DNA from: Clostridiales bacterium
Lineage (GTDB): Bacteria > Bacillota > Clostridia > Oscillospirales > Oscillospiraceae
NCBI GenBank assembly: GCA_019418525.1
Contig: DYBS01000156.1
Coordinates: 1-5,637, forward strand
Direction of reading: 5' to 3'
DNA: 5,637 nt
The notes beneath the pieces were generated by a model. It worked only from the letters and a program-made list of their open reading frames with translations. It searched no databases and was not told the DNA's origin. The translations under genes and the position numbers were made by a program. Positions 5,274 to 5,637 of the stretch are shown piece by piece; positions within the stretch are counted from its first letter, which is position 1; each line of letters opens with the position of its first letter.

Positions 5274-5511
5274 CAGCACCGCCACGACGGGGCAAGTACC
5301 GCGGACACCGCCGGACAGAGAGGCGCGCCCTTGGGCTGAAAGCGCGCTTACGGCAAGGAACACGGGAGACAGCTCTACCAGCGGGCCCGGAGACGGGCGC
5401 GGTCCCCTTCCCGCAACAGAAGGTCCGAGGGCGCATACCGCGCCGAACATGGGTGGCACCACGGAAGCAAGCGCTTTCGTCCCATACTCAGTGGGACGAA
5501 AGCGTTTTTTT
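5274..5511 (+). promoter_or_regulatory. T-box riboswitch leader, predicted to sense tRNA-Asp
   Basis: The leader binds an uncharged tRNA through a specifier codon and through the tRNA 3' end, and then prevents termination. Visible parts: a basal helix CCGC (5279-5282) with GCGG (5381-5384); helix GGGGC (5289-5293) with GCTCT (5372-5376); the loop-E AGTA (5295-5298); the AGAGAG bulge (5317-5322); a distal helix GCGCGC (5323-5328 with 5342-5347) enclosing a GGGCTGAAA terminal loop; stem III GGCGCGGT (5396-5403) with ACCGCGCC (5437-5444); and the T-box TGGGTGGCACCACGG (5450-5464). The antiterminator pairs TGGG 5450-5453 with CCCA 5481-5484 and ACG 5461-5463 with CGT 5478-5480. The specifier-loop strand GAGACA (5366-5371) holds GAC, the Asp codon, followed by A. 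The bulge TGGC (5454-5457) calls for discriminator G73, true of tRNA-Asp. Asn (AAC 5359-5361) or Ser (AGC 5371-5373) are less well placed; His (CAC) is disfavoured because its discriminator is C. The controlled gene lies beyond the right edge. Confidence 0.93.
5472..5511 (+). terminator. Intrinsic terminator of the T-box
   Basis: A perfect 13-bp stem (CGCTTTCGTCCCA at 5472-5484, TGGGACGAAAGCG at 5492-5504) with a 7-base loop is followed directly by seven Ts (5505-5511). Its 5' arm contains CGTCCCA, which is also the 3' strand of the antiterminator, so the two structures exclude each other as expected for a T-box switch. Confidence 0.95.
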
Positions 5512-5528
5512 GTCCCAAACGCTGTTTG

Positions 5529-5545
5529 CTCGGGGATGCCCCGAG
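5529..5545. repeat. Short palindrome after the T-box terminator
   Basis: CTCGGGG (5529-5535) and CCCCGAG (5539-5545) pair perfectly around a 3-base ATG loop. TGCTCGG at 5527-5533 recurs at 5571-5577, where TGCTC and GAGCA (5581-5585) form a further small hairpin. There is no U-run, so it is not an intrinsic terminator. It is probably one module of the larger palindromic element that fills 5512-5637. Confidence 0.55.
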
Positions 5546-5583
5546 GGATGCGCTCGCCGCGCGGGCCGCCTGCTCGGCGGGAG

Positions 5584-5623
5584 CACCGCTTTCTTTGCGA
5601 AAGAAAGCGGTGGGAAAGAAAGC
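5584..5623. repeat. Long palindrome, likely an interspersed intergenic repeat
   Basis: A perfect 13-bp inverted repeat (CACCGCTTTCTTT at 5584-5596, AAAGAAAGCGGTG at 5600-5612) has a 3-base GCG loop. AAAGAAAGC then recurs as a direct repeat at 5615-5623. The purine-rich tail runs on to the window edge. No coding frame with a credible start is seen in 5512-5637. The compact palindrome plus repeated unit resembles the REP- or MITE-like intergenic repeats of high-GC gut Clostridia, but copy number cannot be judged from one window. Confidence 0.6.
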
Positions 5624-5637
5624 CCAGAGGGGGGATA

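Noticed and set aside
5268..5462. Minus-strand open frame inside the T-box region
   Set aside because: The sequence is fully explained by RNA structure elements of the T-box on the + strand.
1..5637. parS site for ParB
   Set aside because: I found no match to the TGTTTCACGTGAAACA consensus or a near variant by eye; CACGTG near 1510 lies inside serS and lacks the flanking arms.
1..5637. CRISPR array, tRNA or rRNA gene, insertion sequence
   Set aside because: There are no spaced direct repeats, cloverleaf or TTC-type tRNA arm, rRNA segment or transposase-like coding sequence.

Overview
The window looks like a chromosomal stretch of a high-GC Clostridia bacterium, most likely a gut Oscillospiraceae relative (Flavonifractor/Lawsonibacter-like). 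This is inferred from the strong G/C bias at third codon positions, the Firmicutes-type gene families, the Clostridia-type seryl-tRNA synthetase and a T-box leader. All genes lie on the + strand. No rRNA, tRNA, CRISPR array, transposase or phage gene was seen.

Bases 1-1014 hold the 3' part of a parB chromosome-partition gene, cut by the left edge. It overlaps by 4 bp an unrecognised single-pass membrane protein with a long coiled coil. After a short AT-rich gap comes serS (1066-2370), which ends at a GC-rich hairpin. Bases 2436-3890 form a tight unit of mscL (tension-gated channel), an unrecognised three-helix membrane protein (4-bp overlap with mscL) and rsmG (16S rRNA m7G methyltransferase, directly abutting). 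parB and rsmG close together fit an origin-proximal neighbourhood.

After a 122-bp gap with a promoter and a candidate operator comes a second unit. It holds a MinD-family ATPase (4013-4753) and a methylglyoxal-synthase-family protein (4805-5221). Both are atypical. The MinD homologue stops where the C-terminal membrane-targeting helix should begin and has no minC or minE beside it. The MgsA homologue lacks residues equivalent to the catalytic Asp71 and substrate-contacting His98 of the E. coli enzyme.

The right end is regulatory. A good sigma-A promoter (5239-5267) starts a T-box leader with stem I, the T-box sequence and a 13-bp terminator with seven Ts, ending at 5511. The best-fitting specifier is GAC, and the T-box base facing the tRNA discriminator is C. 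Both point to tRNA-Asp, so an aspartyl-tRNA synthetase gene or other Asp/Asn-related gene is predicted just past the right edge. The last 126 bp are non-coding and rich in palindromes, and look like an interspersed repeat placed between the leader and its gene.

The most notable points are the altered MgsA active site, the MinD without its membrane anchor, the uncharacterised membrane protein coupled to parB, and the palindromic element downstream of the T-box.
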